DNA of 64,000 nt. It comes from Amphiduros pacificus (taxonomy: Eukaryota > Annelida > Polychaeta > Phyllodocida > Hesionidae). Shown piece by piece: positions 23,131 to 43,291 of the stretch. Made by a program: the position numbers and the translations under genes. Positions within the stretch are counted from its first letter, which is position 1; the number at the start of each line of letters is the position of its first letter. The notes beneath the pieces are model-generated. The model was not told where the DNA came from and did no database searches. It saw only the letters and a program-made list of their open reading frames with translations. The stretch is taken from assembly GCA_949316495.1 (NCBI GenBank), contig OX439000.1, forward strand, positions 10,852,501 to 10,916,500, written 5' to 3'.

Positions 23131-24090
23131 GGCACTGAGTCACGATGGCTTGCTTTTACCCGATTCTTCATCACATTAATTGTGTGAAACATTTCGTTAA
23201 TACAAAAGCATGGGACAAGAATGGACTTATCATCGATGATAAATAACACATATTTCAGCTTTGAAAGTTTTGCAGAGCTATCGAATTTCCAAAATATTAA
23301 TGGAAATCTGAAATGTGAGGATTCTTAACATGCTCTTCTGAAATTGGTTTGTGAGATTTCCTAGTTAAGAAAGTCGTCTCTTTTCATATTATCCTTCAAC
23401 TTATCAAAGTAATAAACCGTGCGCATATAAAATGCCATTTTAAAAATCCCACTGTATCGTCTAGAATTTGTTAGTTGATGATGTTATAAATCGATGTGTG
23501 TCAGTTGTCTTTTGACAATAAGGACTGACTGTACCAATGTATGCACATTCCGTGCTGTTACTAAGAATGAACAATCTCCTCAAATTGGGTAGAACAATGG
23601 AAATGTTTGCCGGTGATGAGCTTTCACATAATTACTGCAACTAAGCTCGATGTTAAAAAATCTCCTTGTACCAATAAGCAAAATGCCACTGTTTACCTCG
23701 CTTAAATGCTTAGTTTTTCAGTACTGGAGATCATCAAAATATCTCTCCCCAAGTTCAACCTCTGTACAATGGAATATCATTGCGTTTTAACAGTTCGATT
23801 AAATTAAGTTCCATTACGTTTCATCTCATTCTCCACTAATGTTTCCTTCAGGCAATTAGACACATGTCTAGCTTTCTTAACATGCTGTCAATTTCAATTT
23901 AGATATCGACCGTATATATGTGATAATTCAAGAAATGTCTGGCATAGATATCTACTTTTGGTGACATGCATGTAAGATTTGATGAATTATATTTGATTCT
24001 ATCTTTAATTGAGCGTATGGCTTTCTATGGAAAGATTAATTTAAATTTGAAGCTTGTCCCGTCAGCTGAGATCTCAACTAGGACATTCAA
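23131..24090. other. Intergenic, no gene seen
   Basis: AT-rich sequence between the LINE tail and a SINE remnant. No coding, RNA or repeat feature could be supported. Confidence 0.5.
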
Positions 24091-24250
24091 CTGCATTTGT
24101 AGTAGATATAGTGATGCCACACTGAATTAGTATGACGCAGGTCCTTGACGTTCCAACACGCCCGGCCACAGATTTACCAGGATTAATGGTTTAACCTTTC
24201 AGGTATGGGCTTGAGCTCCTTGGCCTCAGTGCAACAAATACAATACAGCT
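24091..24250 (-). repeat. Old SINE family 1 body fragment
   Basis: On the minus strand the words GGTAAATCTGTGGCCGGG, GTCAAGGACCTGCGTCATAC and AATTCAGTGTGGCATCACTAT line up in order with the body of the family-1 SINEs. The tRNA-like head and the tail are gone. The many differences make it an old copy. Confidence 0.75.
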
Positions 24251-26228
24251 TTCTATTGTTATAAACTTATAACATATGATATAACATACATATACGTGTA
24301 CGCTGAGAGTTGATTAAAACCCTTAAGTAACCCGATAATCTGGTATTAAAAAAAACACTCAGTTAATTACGACTTTGTCGCATAAAAGAAAGCATTTAAT
24401 AATCAATATAATCACTTTAGTACAAGTGGAAATTGTCTGTGGCTAATTTCATTACCAAGAAATTGTCACCAAATCATGAAGGTACATATATCTTGGGTAT
24501 GTAAAAAAATATATATGTTCTCTCAATGTGACTTCATTATTTAATATATTTCAAACGTGAATCACTATAATGACGATATCTCTATTGATGTGAATTCATT
24601 AATTTCGATTTCTCACTGACAATCTCAGATGGTTGAAATTAAATTGACTGGAATAGTTTTGAGAACAGAATCAAATGCCAGAATTGCTACATTCAGGTCG
24701 ACTACCGTGAATAATGCAAATCTCTTCATACGGCATTCACATATAAACATTCTATATTGAAATCAGTATTGTTTTTTTCCATTGTTGATACACTTAGCCT
24801 TTATAAATAGAATGAATTAGAAGCTGGCAAAATGTTGATTTAGATTTATGTGGTGACCAAGTATTCATTCCTTCTGAATCCGATGAAACAATGCAGTCTT
24901 ACATTCTCAGATATTATCAGATTTGCATTTATATTGTATTTGGAGAAGTGTTGATATCCTTTATTTCTTGTGAGACTGCATTTCATATCACGACTGCGTG
25001 TCACTTGAGCAGAATACCAACGATCTACTTTTAACTTTAACATTTAGAATTATTTTGTTCTCCGGGAGTTGTGTTTTTGTAGTTAGGATACAAAACAGTG
25101 TTTGTAGGTAGATCGCATTGCTATCAGCATCTTCGTATTACTGCCGCTCATTGCCTATGGATTCCTTCGTACAAACTTCGTGGTTTGCATATATCTGTCT
25201 GCATCTGTCAGCATATATCTTGTGGCAGAGTTGGTCGTTATATTTGAGATAATATACTGTCCCCTGAATGAATGTCTGGTATCGAGGCTTTAGTCGGGAG
25301 AGCTGACATTCATGAGGGGGTGTCAGTGTGTTATTTCTTAGTCACACCGAGAACATGCTATTCATAAATTACAACCTGTCACCCCTAAAAAAGTTGATAT
25401 CATTCTCTAGGGGTGATATAGAGCAAGTTAGACTCTTCCACACCTTCTCAGACGCTTGTCCACTTCATCTGGTCAATGCACTTGGTCAACCTTGACATTA
25501 TGTGAATGACCACCTTTTGGCAGATATGAAGAAGGCAAATTATTGTGGTTTTCTTATTTCTTTAAATGATTATGATGACAGGATCTGAAATATGTTACTA
25601 GTCGATTCTTTAAAAATGTTTAAACAATATAGTAAAACATGTCTTTTTCTTTTTTTTGAATAAAAAAACCTTTGAATTTGGCCACATTATGTTTGACAAA
25701 AACTCATTTGAAACAATATGTATGGGATAAGATATGGTCACATGATCATTCTGCAGTATAACTGTTGAGTGAAACGAAAAAAACTTGAGTACAAAATGGC
25801 AACATAAAAATTTTAAAAAATCCATCCCAATTCATTTTACTTACTGGTAAAACCGAGAAATAGTCAAGAATTTTGTAATTATAACAAGGTTTTACCAAGT
25901 GATTTCATGAGTGACCCTAATCTGAATTTCGAGTATTAGCGAGAATTTTCTGAATACCGGCTTGAGTTCACACTTAAACTCTGTGGTTGTTTCACCATTA
26001 CCTTTCTTGTAATGGTATGAGTTTACTATCTCCTTGGTGTGGGTAATATCTAGCCTTTTCCAATATCCATTTTTCCATGGCGTTTGTTGCAAAACGAGGC
26101 AATCTGTTTTTATATTGTCAAATTTGATTAATCTTATACGATACATTGGTGTACTTGGTGTACTTGGTTGCGCTGCTCCGTGATCATCATTGGATAAACT
26201 CATTGGTCTGCCACATGTGGACACATAT
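24251..26228. other. Intergenic with one weak open stretch
   Basis: Mostly AT-rich. On the minus strand, 25892-26160 is open and reads like mixed-composition protein (for example TPWKNGYWKRLDITHTKEIV), with a donor-like AAGGTAATG inside. No domain is recognised. Its open frame begins at the edge of the neighbouring SINE, so it is probably chance or a decayed exon. Confidence 0.35.
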
Positions 26229-26415
26229 CAATTGTAGAATTGTGAAACGGTGCTTTTCTGACCCTTTTACCAACGATGGCCATATATGTTAGGTCGACTT
26301 TCGAGCTTGCGTGAAAGTTACACCGTCAGCAGCGGGAGTCGAACCCACAACTTCCCGTCCTCACTTATAAAACCAAACCAAAATCCATTGCTCTACCAAC
26401 TATGCCAGAGAGACC
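26229..26415 (-). repeat. tRNA-derived SINE, family 2, copy A
   Basis: On the minus strand the head reads GGTCTCTCTGGCATAGTTGG TAGAGC (box A) and later GTGGGTTCGACTCCCGC (box B). A body follows with CTCGAAAGTCGACCT, ATGGCCATCGTTGGT and AAAGGGTCAGAAAAGCACC, ending in short CACAATT repeats. A second copy with the same order lies at 62040-62238. The body is unlike family 1, so this is a separate SINE family and not a functional tRNA gene (the part between the boxes is too long). Confidence 0.8.
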
Positions 26416-28096
26416 TTTCTATCTACTCACATGCTAACAATTTCTGTGATAATCATTCATGATGGTATGAGTATGCATGTATGCAAAAGGAAAATATGAT
26501 AATAATTCATTGCTTCTTGGCGTTTATGTCTGTTTATGTTGTAACAAGGTGTATTAGTTTAGAGTAAATGGCCAATATTTGCTATATGTGATAATTTATA
26601 TGTGATATTTAATACACAATGGACTGAGGTTCTTTTCATGATAACAAATTTAATTAACCTGAGCAGCTTGTGCTGTCCTACAGTAATAAGTGGTGGAAAA
26701 TAGAGTTGATAATCCCGCATCACCACTGTCAATGCATTAATTAGGATCATTAAAGCAACGGGAAATATAAGGAAAACTGGAGAAATAAGTATTATTTAAT
26801 TATGATAGTCTTACCAGTCGTTATATGAGAATGTTAGTTATTCATCCCCGTTATATCGATGAAAAAACTTGCAATGATGAAATTATATATTAGATATGAA
26901 ATTAGATATTGTAGTTTTAATGATATTAAGTTCCGGTTTCAGGCAATATCTTCTTTTTCCTATAATTTTACATACTGTTTACATTGTAATAAGTACACTC
27001 AATCCAAATATTATACATATAGTGACACGATTATATATATATATATAAATGTGAGTATGTCATCATATTAATATAAAATTTTTGTCAATTATTTGATAAA
27101 AGAACTGAGCTGAAGTCAAGACCTATAGTGCGGAGCAGTTTACAGTGTTGGTGTCGTTAGCAGGGGACAGTATGAAATGTAACAAGGAAACCTGCCCCTT
27201 CCTATTTGTTAATTTCACCTCAGCTCATCTGATTTATGGGAAAACAGTTGTGGAACCCATCTCTAATGGAATTGAAAAAAGTTACATACAAACATAGGAT
27301 GGGCCAAGCATAACTGACAGATGGTTTTGATCAATTGTTTTCTTCTTATGTGAAAATGTATGTAGCTTAGTTTTTCGGTGTGTAAAATGTCACAAAATTG
27401 CTCTCAAGCTGCCCCGTATGACCAACCTAAGGTAGTATTGCAAGTAGATCAATCATCCCACAACCTCTGTCCTATATTTTACATCATTCAAAATTTGGAA
27501 TTCCTTGAATCATAAATACTCGCCCACAAATATATCACCCATTGGTCAACATCAGTTCATGTGACCTGTGATCAGGTATCTGGCCCTGACATTGACCAAT
27601 CAAACCAATCAGTTAGAACAAAAGTTAATATTCACCAATCAATCCACAGCCTGATTTTTATGAATAGTAAATCTTAACGCACATTTTAACCAATGACGGC
27701 AGGGACTGACGTGAGAGAGAAATCTTGTAATGAAGGGTACTTTCAAGCTCGAGTTACTATGTATATGCTGTGACGTTAATTAAAGTTAGTTTTTGGTATT
27801 TGCATAACAGGCATTTCACAAATTAAATCTTTTGGCAACACATTTAAAACTGTAAAAAAATAATTTGGAGAAAAACATTGACATTCTCGTTAACTATTTT
27901 TAAGCTGCATTCTCAATTAACCTGAAAAAAGGCGATTGAATTAGTTGGCAGTTCTATTAACAAAATGACAGTCTCGTGTTCATTAAATCCAGTGTGGCAT
28001 TGGAAGTGTTTGTTAGTTTGTGTCTGATGGTCATGGAGAGCTATCCTTGGTTCGGAGCAGATCTATTACTCTGTATCTTCGCTGCATTCTGCACAG
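26416..28096. other. AT-rich intergenic, no gene seen
   Basis: Includes a short (TA)n run near 27032-27047. No RNA gene or coding exon is supported. Confidence 0.5.
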
Positions 28097-28102
28097 TGCT
28101 GA

Positions 28103-28461
28103 GAGGAAATTTGGAGTCGGTTCGGCCCATATTGTAGATGTTTTTCGACTTTATCTGGCACCAGAATGCCACACCAGAGACCGATAGCGAACACCAATCA
28201 CTGCAGGACCCCAATAGAAATCAGGTACGGAGCGTGGTCCCGCTGGCACTGCCAGCCACTTGCCTTCCAATATACCCGCGACCTGAATGGCAGACCGGAA
28301 CTGGCCCTCTCTACACTCCAGCCCCAATGGACCAATGCGGACGGACCGACCGGAGACAGCATGAGCTTGTGGCTAATTAGAGAAGACCATTTGATAAAGG
28401 TCAAGTATCTAGAGATATGTTTGCTGGAATGTTCACAATCAAAATATGGTAGCTTTATCCA
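28103..28461 (+). CDS. Candidate host exon, unrecognised
   Basis: This patch is clearly richer in G+C than its surroundings. A plus-strand frame stays open from 28103 for about 119 codons up to a donor-like GTAAGT that begins at 28462; the stop lies within that donor. The reading has several Cys and Trp (FGPYCRCFS, RYGAWSRWHCQPLAFQYTR, MSLWLIREDHLIKVKYLEIC). An acceptor-like, pyrimidine-rich tract ends in CACAG at 28096, but entering there would meet an early stop in this frame, so the 5' border is unsure. Another frame upstream (from 28027) encodes a hydrophobic, signal-peptide-like start. I recognise no domain. It may be an exon of a secreted or membrane protein, or chance. Confidence 0.35.
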
Positions 28462-28469
28462 GTAAGTAA

Positions 28470-29031
28470 TTAGGTCGCGTTTTTGAAGCAGTAATCCTAT
28501 ATTTAGTTTAATCCTATATTTTGTTGAGAAACTAAGATCATGGCATAACTAAACAATGCAGAAAAATAGAATGTTCAACATTAGATTTATTTTTTTTATT
28601 AATGTATAATATTTCACATACTATTTTATTTTATATGTGTTCACAACTAACAATATCCCATTAGCATCACAGAAAACCTGTGTTGTATTGCAATCATTTT
28701 TACTCACATTTGACAGATATTTACCTTAATCCTTACACCATCACATGCCAGTTTTAGTGGTTGAGATATATAGCGACATTGATTAAAGATATAACCGCAT
28801 CATTTGATTCCCTGAAATAATATTACACAGTCAACACCTCTAAACGGTGGATTGACAGACTTATAAGGGAAAACAACTGTATTTTTCTTCTTTACGAAGA
28901 TACCATTAACCTGTGCAAATAACAGCAATATCACTACAAAACAATGTTAAAAGTGCTCTCCATGCTTGGGATATATATATATATGTATGTCTATGTTATG
29001 TGTATGCTTGCTGCTGTGTACACTCCACACA
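28470..29031. other. 3' flank of the first LRR gene
   Basis: AT-rich. On the minus strand, AATAAA signals lie at 28586-28591 and 28595-28600, about 430 bp past the stop codon of the LRR gene, and are plausible poly-A signals for it. A short TATATATATATAT run lies at about 28971-28984. Confidence 0.45.
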
Positions 29032-30279
29032 TTAATGCCGCCAGAGCGGACTGTGAAGTATACTTATACACGTTATAAGAGACACCATAAGAAGCGCAGT
29101 CATACTGTATTGTTTTTGTGAGTGGGAGCTTTCATATGTGGCACAGGCAAGGTCCCAGGAGTTGACATTCATGCAGCTCCTATTAGCAACAGTCACAAAT
29201 GGCACTGAGATTTCCCCTCTTTGAGCCTGAACATAAGACCCAGATAGTCTCTTGGGCTCGGCACATCGTCCGTCAAATGTATAGAATCCAGTTTCTAAAA
29301 CGCTATACAAGGAGCAATCGCAACTTAATGGGTTGTCATAGGCTAAAATCCTATTTGGAAATTCGAAGGACAAGGAGCAGGGATCAAATAAGAAATTTAT
29401 GTCTGTCAGGTTGTTAGAAGTTAGGTCAAGATCCACCATGTTGACTGGTGATTTGGCGAAGGCATTATCAGATATATTCGTCATTTGATTCTTCTGAAGG
29501 GACAAGGAGAAAGATTTGGTTATTGTTCTGAATCCAGCGAATATATGGCCAGGCAATGTGGATATCAAATTTTCGTCCAGAACCAGATATCTCAACATCC
29601 TCAACCTCCTGACTGCGGCTGTAGGGAATTCGGTAAGTCCCATTTGCCTTAAGTACAGATTTTCTAGAATATTTTCTAGGCCAACAAACAGGTTTTCACT
29701 CACGTCATGTAGTTTGTTTCCCGTTAGGTCCAGAGTTGTGAGTCTCCGGAAGGAACGAAATGAACCGTCTTCTATAAAAGTGACGTCACTGTTCCAGAAA
29801 TGAAAAGCGGACATATTGGTCAGAGGTAACAGAGCCTTCAGGGGAAAGTTTTTTATATCATTATATTCTATTTGAATTTCCAGTCCTCCTGCCGCGGTAA
29901 TGCTCCGAAAAGCCATGTCAGATATGTTCACAAGGGGATTTTCATTGATGTGAATTTTTGGTGGAGAATAGCGGCCTTGAACGAAACTTAAACCAGAGAA
30001 AACATCTGGTTCAATGGTTGTAATCCTGTTCCAGGAAAGGTCAATTGTGTATATGGAAGCGTTATTAAGAAGTGTAAAGTCTGGAATAGAGGAAAGGTTC
30101 TGGCTACGGCAATCCACGTTCAAGGCCTGGCTTTCAGAATCCTCCTTGGCTCGGCGACATTTGCAGGGAAAGTCCAAGGGACACAAAGAATGTGACAGAG
30201 CCAGACAAACCACGTGGGCAAACATCAGCCAACCAGGCCTTCCCAACCTGATTGACAACGGCCAGCCCGTAGTTACCAT
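29032..30279 (-). CDS. Secreted or membrane-tethered leucine-rich repeat protein (paralogue 1)
   Basis: A 415-residue protein in one uninterrupted exon. A hydrophobic N-terminus (about residues 15-32) acts as a signal peptide; Met19 (position 30225) is an alternative start giving a tighter signal. An LRR N-cap has Cys33, 39, 41 and 57. About eight LRRs span residues 58-310, with clear LxxLxLxxNxL forms such as LTTLDLTGNKLHDV. A C-cap has Cys320, 322, 339, 369 and 379. Seven Asn-X-Ser/Thr sites suggest glycosylation. The last 20 or so residues are hydrophobic with no cytoplasmic tail, as for a GPI signal or short anchor. It probably acts in extracellular protein binding (adhesion or recognition); the ligand is unknown. 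A splice acceptor (TTTATTTCAG) ends at 30343, so a non-coding 5' exon lies upstream. A close relative lies at 43292. Confidence 0.9.
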   Translation of the reverse strand: MVTTGWPLSIRLGRPGWLMFAHVVCLALSHSLCPLDFPCKCRRAKEDSESQALNVDCRSQNLSSIPDFTLLNNASIYTIDLSWNRITTIEPDVFSGLSFVQGRYSPPKIHINENPLVNISDMAFRSITAAGGLEIQIEYNDIKNFPLKALLPLTNMSAFHFWNSDVTFIEDGSFRSFRRLTTLDLTGNKLHDVSENLFVGLENILENLYLRQMGLTEFPTAAVRRLRMLRYLVLDENLISTLPGHIFAGFRTITKSFSLSLQKNQMTNISDNAFAKSPVNMVDLDLTSNNLTDINFLFDPCSLSFEFPNRILAYDNPLSCDCSLYSVLETGFYTFDGRCAEPKRLSGSYVQAQRGEISVPFVTVANRSCMNVNSWDLACATYESSHSQKQYSMTALLMVSLITCISILHSPLWRH

Positions 30280-30341
30280 AATTGTCGGCTAAATCGGTAG
30301 CACCCCAATTCCCATATGTCTTCTCTGGAGGTGGTTAGGAG

Positions 30342-33300
30342 CCTGAAATAAACAAGAATGGGTGGCATTAACTTGGCATACAACTGATGGGAATCTACTG
30401 TAATTTGAGTAGAAGGATCACATTTTTTTGGTATCAATCATAGAAAAGGTTACCGGGCATATAAAGACAATAACCTTCTTGGAGTTTCTCTGATTGCTTT
30501 TTGCCCTTTCCACATCATTCTCTTGCGCTACAAAAGTGAAACTTATTAGTATCTGCCTCCATTATTGCATGGAATGGTCTTCGGTGCCAGGAGACAGTGC
30601 TCTAACATGAAATATTGGTGCAATTATCTTACCAAATGTTCTTCCCACACGCTTCTTCCAGAAAGCAATATGTGAGTGGATGAGACACATATATATCTTT
30701 GTTGAGTGCACCTGGTATCGACACAGCAGTTGATGTACTTTCTGAGCTCGCGATGGTGAGTTTTAGACCTTACTGTATAAAAAAACAGACTTGCATGCAA
30801 GGGATTAGATACTTTCATTGCTTTGTAATGTGCCTTATTCTATGACGGTCTTCTAAAACTGTGCACACGTGCTCTCATGTACCTCTATGAACTCTTTATC
30901 AGTGAGATTTGATTAAATGTTTTGTGAAGGCATCCTTTTTTCCATTCCTGTGCTGTGTATGATTTACCAGGTCATTATATTGTCCTGTGCTGGAGTGAAC
31001 TCCACTGGAAATCAGCGGAAAGCTTTTATCTTTATACACTCTTCATCATTGCATCTTCGTGAGGGAAAACACAATATAGTGATTTAATGGCACACTAAAA
31101 GGCTCCTTAAGCTTGCATCACAGGGCATGACGAATTATAATTCAGCAATTACGTTAGAATCGGTTCTTATCCGGACTGTCATTAGCGTGTATGGGTGAGC
31201 CTTCAGTATTGAAGTAGAGTATCCTCAAAACTGTCATCCACTAACCCAGACCCATATTACCGCGTCATTTTATGGGATCCATACAAAGTATATGGGTTGA
31301 TATGGGCGACCTGCAACCCTGGAGCAGACTTTGGAACCAGAGCGGCATAGAAACACTAGTTCTCCAGACTGTTATATGGCCAAGGCCATGAAAGGTGACA
31401 TGAATATACCTCTGGTGACAACCTGGGGAGCTGAGGGCTTTTGATGGCGGTAAAAGTGTCTGGATACAAACATCATGAAGCTATGTGTGATTAGTTCGTG
31501 AGAATGTTTTGATGACCATCTTCATCCTCTAGATGGAACTCCCCTTTTGTAACCCCACCCATCCATCACGTCTTCCCCAGAAATTTACTTTAAAGTCTTG
31601 CTTTTTCTTTAAGCCTTAAATACCTTACATGTAATCTCACCCCTTGTAATCGGAAGGGGACAGGATTAAATCGATGCAAACCAATTCTTTCTCAGTCTTC
31701 ACAAGAAGATTCTATTCCTTAATTTGGCCACGTTTCTTTGTGTGCCACACAAAAGGAGCCACCCATTACATTTTCCATTTATCCTTTCAATACAGTTGCC
31801 AAACCAGACCGTGATGGTGAAGAAGAAATTTGATCATGCAAAATTGCATCAGGCCTGGTACTGTAGCTAGAGGGCACCATAAACCATGCTGAACCCATGG
31901 GCTGGCTAGATTAATGTCCCCAATATTGCCTCTGTGTAGTTTATTATGCTTATATAGGCAAAGTCAAATCATGCCTAAAACCCAAGGCTTAACTTTATTC
32001 CAAATGTTTTTGCTAAATATAACATACTTTCATATTTGCAGTGTGAGATACGTTAACGACATGACAGCTGATGGGATGGCTTTGCATAACAAATAGATGG
32101 TAACAGATAGCTTTTCGCTGGCGTTGCCATGGATAACCTTTTAAAGTGTAACTGTCAATCACAGAAAAATTTCAATTGGCGAGCTCTTAGAGAAAGGCCA
32201 TTCCATCAAAATCTTTCCAAAGGAGGTCCATAGAAGTGGAAGGTATTCCAAGGAATGCGCCCCATTATCTCACTACAGTAAACAGCCTGGTATGTGAAGT
32301 AATCTTCAGAGAATAATGCCTTTCAAGTGCGAGGCCTTTGTGGTATCCAGGGGGAATAATATGTCTCTACTTGATCAACAAGAGACAGGCTTGCTATTGT
32401 AATTGCTCTATGTTTAGCTGAACACAGACGCAGCTCTGTGCCATCCTCTCTGCAAATACTATCCATCTATAACCATTATGTCCACGACATGGCCCGCATG
32501 GCACACAAATATCTTTATACCCACTTACCTAAAATGGCTTCAAGGTGTTTGATGTGTTCTAAGAGTTGTCCCAAGGGCGTGTGGTCAACCTTCCCAAAGT
32601 GGCCATCATTTTGCACCAAGCACATGGCATTGTGGGTGTAAGAGAGTGTCTCCGAGGCAGCGGCGTGCCGGATGCCACCACCGTGATCCACTATGGTAAC
32701 AGGCTGAATGAGCTACTCAACCCCAGCAGCACACACAACAAGCCTGCACAACTCACTTGCTGTCGCATCTTCTTTATGTCATCCCTGCCTTCCTTCATCA
32801 AACTCAGCCGCTGTCAAAACTCTTCTGCCAACATGCGGTTGCGATTTGTGTGAGGAAACACTACTTTATCAGATAAATTATGCATGTGCCTTGCACGGTG
32901 TTTGAGTGAAAGTTGGAGTATTGCTGGTTGGCACCCATGTGCCTCTCTGCCTCGCCTCTCTACTCGGCCTCTTTCGCGCTGCCGTAATCAATTTATGTCC
33001 TGCAGACAATGGTTTGTGTGTGTCCAGGATTCCAGCCATTCATCCAGACTCTTAAAACTAATTTATAACAACACATTTGGCCCTTACTAGCGTGGTGCGG
33101 TATTGATCATGTCACATGTGATGATATGCGGTAGTGGGATCTTTATTGCCCCGTTCACAAAACTCAGCCAACCTTCCCAGCATTCCTGCACAAACACACA
33201 TCAGGGGGTAATGGGTTTTATGTGTTGTCACCGCAAGATTTCCGACACCATCAACTTCTCCCCAGTACTCTAATGAGCCCCTCAATAACCTGGTCTGGCT

Positions 33301-34505
33301 TGTGCCTTACAATACTAGACACGGGGTTGTTCATGTGTCTGAGGGACACCAATTTTCTTTGGCAGCTTTGATGAGCTGAAAGCTGCTCACAACTTATCTC
33401 TTCAGATGATTACATCTTCTTGTGAGTGTTGGCATCAAAGACACACAATGAGGATGCAGCCAATCAAGACTTGCTGAACACATACTATAAGAGGAATTGT
33501 TTAATAAGCAACAGGAAGCTGTCCCCTTTTATCCACATCCTGCTCACGTCCCGTTTTGGCGTGCCTCACAGACACACACCAAATTGCCTATTGACCTCGG
33601 CTACAATGTGTAGTCAGAAGCCGTCAAAATTGGCCAGATTTCAATCAAGACAAGGAGGCAACAAAAACCTACCATCTGGTCCTCGGGTCGGTCACTTGAG
33701 ATAATTCTTTCTGCTTCTGTTGGGGAACAAGCATCTAACTCTCTGACCTCTTGTGGTCCGGACATTGGCGGATGCCTTGCGCAGCTGGAGAGAGGGCATA
33801 TTCAGGAGAGAGGTTACCTCTAGGTAAAAGGGCCTTATTGGATCCCAGGGTCAAAGTGGAAGGTCTTCACCAAGGTCTGTTGTTTGGTCGATGACAGGAT
33901 GTGGTCATTTTCTCACCAAAGCTTTAAGACCAACTTTTCTCTTCCACACCCGTTTATTTGACCACGACACATCAATACCACGTCTGGTCAACATCGTCCA
34001 GGGTGCAGGGTTCAGGCATGATAAATGCTATTTTTCCAATATTAACAAAATATGTATCGCTTGTTAAAAGGTAAAATGCTATTAGTTTGAATGTATATCC
34101 AAAATATGTGGCAATATGACCTTGCGCCCTCGCCCGATCCGTATGAAGCCTCGTCAACCTCGTCACTTAAAGGTCCCCTATTATAGGAGCTTATGGACAA
34201 TCCGGGACCAATCGGTCTCGTCTTAGCTTTTCCTGATTGCTCTGACAGCCTTCGATTTCCATACAAAACTACCAGCAATACATCACCTACATATTGCTTT
34301 TCTATATCTCCAGAAGGTTCGGCACTATATTTAGAGACACATCCCTTCAGGCTACGAGCTTTCATTTCAAAAGAATGAACGTCACTTTGATGTTAAATAT
34401 ATCGACCTGTGGGATATTGATTAATTATATGATTCTTATACTGCCTTATCTTTGATCACAATCCTGGAATATGGAACGTTGACGTCAACCTTATGTCTTT
34501 GTTTT
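30342..34505. other. Upstream region of LRR gene 1, no coding exon seen
   Basis: The first (non-coding) exon and promoter of the LRR gene ending at 29032 should lie here or further right, but I could not place them. The stretch 32400-34400 is less AT-rich than its surroundings and has many short overlapping open stretches without domain or splice support. It may contain regulatory sequence. No repeats of the families seen elsewhere in the window were found. Confidence 0.4.
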
Positions 34506-34522
34506 AATATATATATATATTG

Positions 34523-34612
<90 letters not shown>
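34506..34612. repeat. (TA)n microsatellite, about 100 bp
   Basis: A short (AT)n block at 34506-34520 and a longer one at 34527-34612 are both preceded by TGTTTTAA, so the array was partly duplicated. The Tyr-Ile translations of this run are meaningless. Confidence 0.97.
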
Positions 34613-34615
<3 letters not shown>

Positions 34616-35029
34616 CGTGGAGTAAAACATTCCATATTCTTTTTAGACTTAAATAAAACATAACATATTTCATAGAAATGTGAAAAAGAACCATTCCAAA
34701 TTAAAAACAAACAAACAGACAAAAAAGGTTCTATGATATTTTCAATAACGTGGCTATTTAAGTGCATGGTTATATGTATTTTAGTTGATCAGTGATAAAA
34801 GAGACGATTGACTAAGTTGCTTGATGACGGTAATTGTGATATATCGTTGGAGGCAGTAACATGAAGGCATAGCGTGTTCTCTCACCAAGGTCATCCTCAC
34901 CCTTTCTTACGAAACCATGATTGCCGCTGGCCTTTAAGTTTTAATCAATTTTCCTCCTTGAATGTAGAGTTACAATCTACGCGCAGTATGAATCCTCATT
35001 ACTTTGCCAGATGGGAAAAACACAGGGTG

Positions 35030-35440
35030 GGGCGGAAATGGCCTATCATGACTTAAACCCAAAACACAGATTTGGGCAGAGTGGGCCTGTAACAACTCAA
35101 TGCCAAGGACAGGACAGGGTGGAATAGGCCTGGGTCGAATCACAACCAAAATCACAGATTGGATTCGCATATAAGAATTCGCCTGATAGAAATCGCATCG
35201 AAAGCACAGGGTGTATCTTTGAGTAGACCTATAACGAATCACAACCAATGTATAGGTTGGACTCACGTGAGCTTGTGAGAAATCACATCGAAAACACGCA
35301 CAGGGTGGGTCGGAGTGGGTTTGGAGCAAATCACAGCCAGAACACAGGGTGGGTTGAAGTAGGCCAGTATTGAATCACAGGGTGGGTTGAAGTAGGCCAG
35401 TATTGAATCACAGGGTGTGCTGAAGTAGGCTTGTAACGAA
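35030..35440. repeat. Degenerate flank of the 33-bp minisatellite
   Basis: Diverged units related to the array at 35441-35938 recur here: words such as CACAGGGTGGG, GTAGGCC and GAATCACA appear every 33 bp or about 60 bp. Two good 33-bp units lie at about 35342-35410. This is the decayed edge of the array, or an older, longer unit from which the present one grew. Confidence 0.75.
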
Positions 35441-35938
35441 TCACAGACAGTATTGGAGTAGGTCTGTGAGGAATCACAGACAGTATTGGAGTAGGTCTGT
35501 GAGGAATCATAGACAGTATTGGAGTAGGTCTGTGAGGAATCACAGACAGTATTGGAGTAGGTCTGTGAGGAATCACAGACAGCATTGGAGTAGGTCTGTG
35601 AGGAATCACAGACAGTATTGGAGTAGGTCTGTGAAGAATCACAGACAGTATTGGAGTAGGTCTGTGAGGAATCACAGACAGTATTGGAGTAGGTCTGTGA
35701 AGAATCACAGACAGTATTGGAGTAGGTCTGTGAGGAATCACAGACAGCATTGGAGTAGGTCTGTGAAGAATCACAGACAGTATTGGAATAGGTCTGTGAG
35801 GAATCACAGACAGGATTGTAATAGGTCTCTGAGGAATCACAGACAGGATTGGAGTAGGTCTGTGAGGAATCATAGACAGTATTGGAGTAGGTCTGTGAGG
35901 AATCACAGACAGTATTGGAGTAGGTCTGTGAGGAATCA
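35441..35938. repeat. 33-bp minisatellite, about 15 copies
   Basis: The unit is GAGTAGGTCTGTGAGGAATC ACAGACAGTATTG. Copies are all the same length with only point variants (GGAATC/AGAATC, GTATTG/GCATTG/GGATTG). As 33 is divisible by three and the unit lacks stops, long frames arise on both strands (11-residue period CDSSQTYSNTV on minus). There is no evidence that these are translated. Confidence 0.95.

Positions 35939-43291
<7,353 letters not shown>

Noticed and set aside
32438-33704. Several short plus-strand open frames upstream of LRR gene 1
   Set aside because: Overlapping frames of mixed sequence without domains, signal peptides or splice borders; more likely regulatory or neutral DNA.
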